Positions 60,172 through 64,000 of a DNA stretch of 64,000 nucleotides are shown one piece after another. Under the pieces are notes generated by a model, which was not told the DNA's origin, ran no database searches, and saw only the letters and a list, made by a program, of their open reading frames with translations. Source of the stretch: Agroathelia rolfsii (lineage: Eukaryota; Basidiomycota; Agaricomycetes; Amylocorticiales; Amylocorticiaceae); NCBI GenBank assembly GCA_018343915.1, contig JABRWF010000003.1:2666001-2730000 (forward strand), read 5' to 3'. The position numbers and the translations under genes are program-made. The first letter of the stretch is position 1. Each line of letters starts with the position of its first letter.

Positions 60172-62095
60172 GGCTATTCGTGAGATATGAAATGAACAAG
60201 AAAAAAAGGTATGGAAAGGAAGATAAAGAGATGATATACAAGTAAACCGAGAGCAAGAACAAGAAGAGGGAGCAGCAGATGCAGCGCTTGCAGCAGGGAT
60301 GCGCTGCCTACTTTGCTTATGAGGCTGCCTATTCTAGCGCCAATTAATCCCCACGGAAGCAAATTATCCAAATTAGAGTGTGTTCCAAACAATAGTAAAC
60401 AGCACGAGGCACTATACTTTGCTTCCGGCCTGGTCTTCTTCCCGCGGCATGACCAGGAGACCCAATGGCCGCTGCTGCTTTGTGCCTGCAGGCAGACACG
60501 ACCATGACTTCCCCCTCGCCCTTGGAGCCACAATTCTATCCTGTCTATTGAGCTCGCGTACAGAAATGGCTCTTATCTAGCCTACCAGGAAATGGAAATG
60601 GAAAATTTCTCATCATTCCGTCTTGAAATCTTTCTAACCCCAGGAAGTTTCATACACGCCCAAGTCGCCATGTCCTTAGAAGACTAATATGTTTCCTCTA
60701 TCCTACAACACCCTTTTTTTTTTCACAAACTCCATCTTCGTCCGCAGGTGAATACGAAACCCGCCCGGTCCGGCATAACGCATGCCTCCAACGTGCCCAT
60801 GAATGCCATGCGCATCAATTGGCCTACTGCTGGTGTAAATGATCTAAACACCCAAGTACTTGTCGAATAATTGTCCCCATGATGATCGCCTGTACTGTAC
60901 ATATCTCCCCCAAGGGGATTCGGAAACAAGCCATTTACTTCTATAATTATGCATGTACCCCTTTTAATTATGTGAAGTCGTTGAACATAACACATATCTG
61001 CGAGTTGGCATCATGATATCGGCGCTGATATACTCAATAGACTTGTTTCTACACTTCACAGAATCTATTCACAGGTTGATGATGATCATCCCCGAATGAA
61101 CGAACGACTGATCGCTTCATTTACCCGTTTTCGTCATTGTCATTTTCTATCCGTGACCGTACTTTATGGCTACTTGCATGCAAGGATGGATGAATAGATG
61201 CCTATTCCCCATTTGCTCACAACCCCTCGAGCGCTTATATTCACCACATACGAAGGAGTGAAGTTTGCGATCATCAAGGCACTCTTACTCTGGGCTGAGC
61301 TCCTTACACCTCAGGTTACTCAGTCTTAAACACACATGTACCATTCAGAATTATGCTTTGTTTAATCAAGGAGGGCAGGCCTGCGATGTCTGTGCCTCTT
61401 CCCTTCACACCAAATCACTCCTAAATGACAGTCAGCTAAAGCCCAAGCTACGTACAGATGCCAGTGCAAAGAACAAGCTTCTTTATCACATCACCAAATC
61501 AATCGGTTTTCATGATTACAAGATGCCCACAGCATCCCATCCTTTTATCTGAGAGTGAATATATATACATATATATATGACACCAGCACCCCTCCTATCT
61601 TTTGCGCGAATGCGTAAAATAATGAGAGTTTTGCCTCACAAAACAGCTACTGCAGTGGCTCAATCTTGAGCTTGATTATATACAAAGATCCCATACACAC
61701 ACATATATATATATACTACTAACTATTAGCACAAGGGTATACACGCCATCCAGTCATTATGCAAGGTTGTGGATATCGTGTACCTGTAAATTGATCATCA
61801 GCATTATGATCATCATCATCAACATGTGGTATCAGCACTCAAACGCAAGCGACCATAGCCCATCATGCAATCATCATAGTGATCCATACAGCTACGCACA
61901 CCAGGACTGGGACGCGCACGCACAATGCCGAGTGGAACTTACATCATGCGGCGGCGCGAAGGCGTACTTACCTACCAGCCGGTCTGAGTGGTGACCATCA
62001 CCATCTCTCTCTTCTCTAGATCTTTTCAGAAATTGATCATCGCCTTCATCATGAAGCCGGTTTACGCGGATAGTCGGCAGTGTTACGTGCCTGTT

Positions 62096-62126
<31 letters not shown>

Positions 62127-63003
62127 TAGTCTTTACACTATAGACCGTAGTTGTTTCATGTAGATGGTAATATGGCGTGTCCTCTGTTTGATATGACTAA
62201 TCTCCCGAAGGGAGGAAATTCAAAGCTCTGAGGAACGTTAGCACGTACACTAGTCAAGACGGGGAGATGATCGTACTAACCACTTGGGCTCATAAATGTG
62301 GGCCTGGAAATACTATAGGCCCGAATAATTACACAATACTAGTATGCGTTTCACTTCCGAACTTTTATTTATTTGTTTTGTTTTTCCTGGGAAGAGAATG
62401 TTCAAAGCGATGGTAATAATAACAGTCTGCTTGTTTACCTGTCATACTGCATGGATATCATATATAGATATAGATATGTATGAGTATAAGGAAAAGAGGA
62501 GGGGGTATGTATGTGTGTGCGAAGATTCACCGAAGAAACGAAGGAGGAGGATATATTTATTGTATATATGTACGGTATGCTTGCAAATATATATATATAT
62601 ATATGTCGGAGTCGGCGTAGAAGGGGCATATTACAGCACCAGCGGTGAATACAGTGGGAAGGGTGACGTGGAAGGGGGGAGTGAAGAGGAAGGTGCAGTG
62701 TGAGTGGTAAAGACAGTAAGACAAAAGACAACGTGTGGGGAAAAAAATGTCTATGAGAAGGAAATGAAAGTACAGAAAGGGGAGGTACACTTGATTAAAA
62801 TACAGCAAGAAAAAAAAATCGTTATTTCAAAGGAGCAAAGAGGAAGAAAGGAATATCAATAGCGAGTGGAATAATAATACCATAATATAGTCAAAGGGAA
62901 TGCAGAAGAAAGGTGAAGTTTATGATATACCACAAACGTCTGTACGTCTATCGAATAACACGTCAGTCATGTAAATGCAAACACCATGAGACTGTAGAAC
63001 GCA
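60172..63003. other. Long gene-free stretch with microsatellites
   Basis: 2.8 kb upstream of the CBM48 gene and downstream of the next gene. Holds AT/TA microsatellites (about 61560-61580, 61703-61714, 62588-62604), a CT run (62096-62127), and a GATA-like repeat near 62460. No ORF here has a domain, signal or splice context. It may be a long promoter, contain long 5' UTRs, or hide non-coding RNA. Confidence 0.5.
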
Positions 63004-63789
63004 CTATGAGGATTGGAGAATTTCCTCGAGAAGATCCCAGTCGATGGCCTGCGACATGATGGGATCGAACAAACCGGGTGGGATTTGGTTGGTGGATTGT
63101 GCACGCTCTACATTGGCTGCCGACCGCTCCTCCTTTGCAACATGCGATGGTGGGGGCTTTGGAGGAGTGTTTGGTAGTCGCCGCAGAGACGATGATCTCG
63201 ACTGCCTCAGCACATTGGTGCTGGCTCTGGCTGAGGACTGATGTGTCAACGATGGTGATGATGGATAAAGTGACGATGGAGACGAAGATGGTGATGATGA
63301 GGATGAAGTTGAGGTAGAAGGGGAGATTGAGGGGGGAGAGCGGGACGAAGAGGACGAGGATGAATAGGAAGCCGAGTATGACAAAAGCGGCTGTGACGAT
63401 GGTGGTTGTGGTAGCGGTCGCATCGTCTGTGCACGCCGTCTTGTTCTCGACCTGTCATAATTAAAATGATGAGGCTGATCGTAGGAACGGTGAGGTGGGA
63501 TACCGCCGGTAAGAGAAGGGATGGCCGCGAAGATGGGCGAGCCCTTGTCGTCTACGTAGACGAGCTTGAATGCGCTATCGTCCACGGGCGAGTATGCTGG
63601 TAGGTTGTCTGAGATATCCGTGGTACCTGCAATTGACCAGGACTCTGACTCGGAGCGGGAATGGGGGAGTCGACGCTGATGGTAGGACATTCTGCTGCTG
63701 CTGCTAATATGGCTGCTAGTAGTGTGGGGTACTCGTGTCGGATTGGGCAATGTACGAGGCCCGAGGGGAGGAGATAAGCCACCAGACAT
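63004..63789 (-). CDS. Ser/Pro-rich protein of 261 residues, unknown
   Basis: Single open frame from 63789 (MSGGLSPPLGPRTLPNPTRV) to 63004 (...DWDLLEEILQSS). The middle is a long Ser tract (SSSSSSSRSPPSISP). Short conserved-looking blocks are NLPAYSPVDDSAFKLVYVDD with a following KGSPIFAAIPSL, and the C-terminal acidic helix PIMSQAIDWDLLEEILQSS, which could be a binding peptide. No known domain, signal or membrane segment. Possibly a regulatory protein; not recognised. Confidence 0.6.
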   Translation of the reverse strand: MSGGLSPPLGPRTLPNPTRVPHTTSSHISSSSRMSYHQRRLPHSRSESESWSIAGTTDISDNLPAYSPVDDSAFKLVYVDDKGSPIFAAIPSLTGGIPPHRSYDQPHHFNYDRSRTRRRAQTMRPLPQPPSSQPLLSYSASYSSSSSSSRSPPSISPSTSTSSSSSPSSSPSSLYPSSPSLTHQSSARASTNVLRQSRSSSLRRLPNTPPKPPPSHVAKEERSAANVERAQSTNQIPPGLFDPIMSQAIDWDLLEEILQSS

Positions 63790-64000
63790 GACGAAGATGA
63801 GTATTTATTTAGATGGAATGACAGCTGCTGGATGTAAAGCACAGCTCGGGATGAAGGGGATCTAGCCTGACAGCTTCAATTATGTTGAGCCTGGCTGTAA
63901 CAGCAGCAACTGGAAAGACAGGCAGGTGGCAGAGAGTAACAAGAGAGGCAGTTCAGGAGGTGATTCAAGTCAGACTGACAACGACTGCAATGAGAGCGAT
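63790..64000. other. Window edge, no gene seen
   Basis: Upstream region of the Ser/Pro-rich gene. Confidence 0.4.

Noticed and set aside
1..64000. tRNA genes, rRNA, CRISPR arrays
   Set aside because: I saw no convincing A/B box pairs with cloverleaf potential, no rRNA similarity and no regularly spaced short repeats; a tRNAscan run would be needed to exclude tRNAs.

Overview
The window looks like nuclear DNA of a filamentous basidiomycete, most likely an Agaricomycete. Genes are dense and carry many short GT-AG introns, and several products are fungal (PHO81/NUC-2-type phosphate regulator, EF-hand MscS channel, GPC acyltransferase, tannase-family esterases). Species is not determinable from the sequence alone. 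I see no rRNA, CRISPR array, operon or convincing tRNA.

Layout. 1-19.4 kb is an ordinary housekeeping block: PHO81-like SPX/ankyrin/GDPD regulator (-), a conserved basidiomycete protein (-), a one-pass membrane protein (+), two small doubtful genes (-), ATP synthase subunit d (+), glycerophosphocholine acyltransferase (+), tRNA adenosine deaminase Tad1/ADAT1 (-), a small basic protein (+) and a mechanosensitive channel with an EF-hand (+). A secreted tannase/feruloyl-esterase-type gene (-) and a broken class I terpene synthase gene (-) follow, to 24.4 kb.

24.4-42.2 kb is the accessory part. About 10 kb of nested, decayed Ty3/gypsy material (three LTR families, a 5'-gag-protease-RT-RNase H core with many stops, a fold-back MITE, large inverted LTR pairs) separates two direct copies of a roughly 5.8 kb segment: 18310-24134 and 34917-40790. 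Each copy carries the 3' part of the channel gene, the whole tannase gene and the terpene synthase remnant. The second copy starts exactly beside a GTGCTTTGCAC hairpin repeat and stops exactly at a terminus related to the fold-back MITE. Both tannase copies look intact. The second channel copy is a truncated pseudogene with a lost splice donor. The two terpene synthase copies carry different lesions. An Hsp70/BiP fragment and an 86-nt minisatellite lie just beyond.

42.7-64 kb returns to ordinary genes: a GNAT acetyltransferase (+), a long Pro-rich/RGG protein (-), a UPF0303-type protein (-), peroxin PEX12 (+), mitochondrial single-stranded DNA-binding protein RIM1 (-), HBS1 with an unusually long Ser-rich exon (+), a CBM48 (AMPK-type glycogen-binding) protein with six copies of a LIPVNDTSADII-type repeat (-), a 2.8 kb gene-free stretch with microsatellites, and a Ser-rich orphan protein (-).

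Functionally, the flanks contain respiration (ATP7, RIM1), phosphate and phospholipid handling (PHO81, GPC1), translation quality control (HBS1, TAD1) and peroxisome import (PEX12). The duplicated block couples a plant-polyphenol esterase to a dead terpene synthase.
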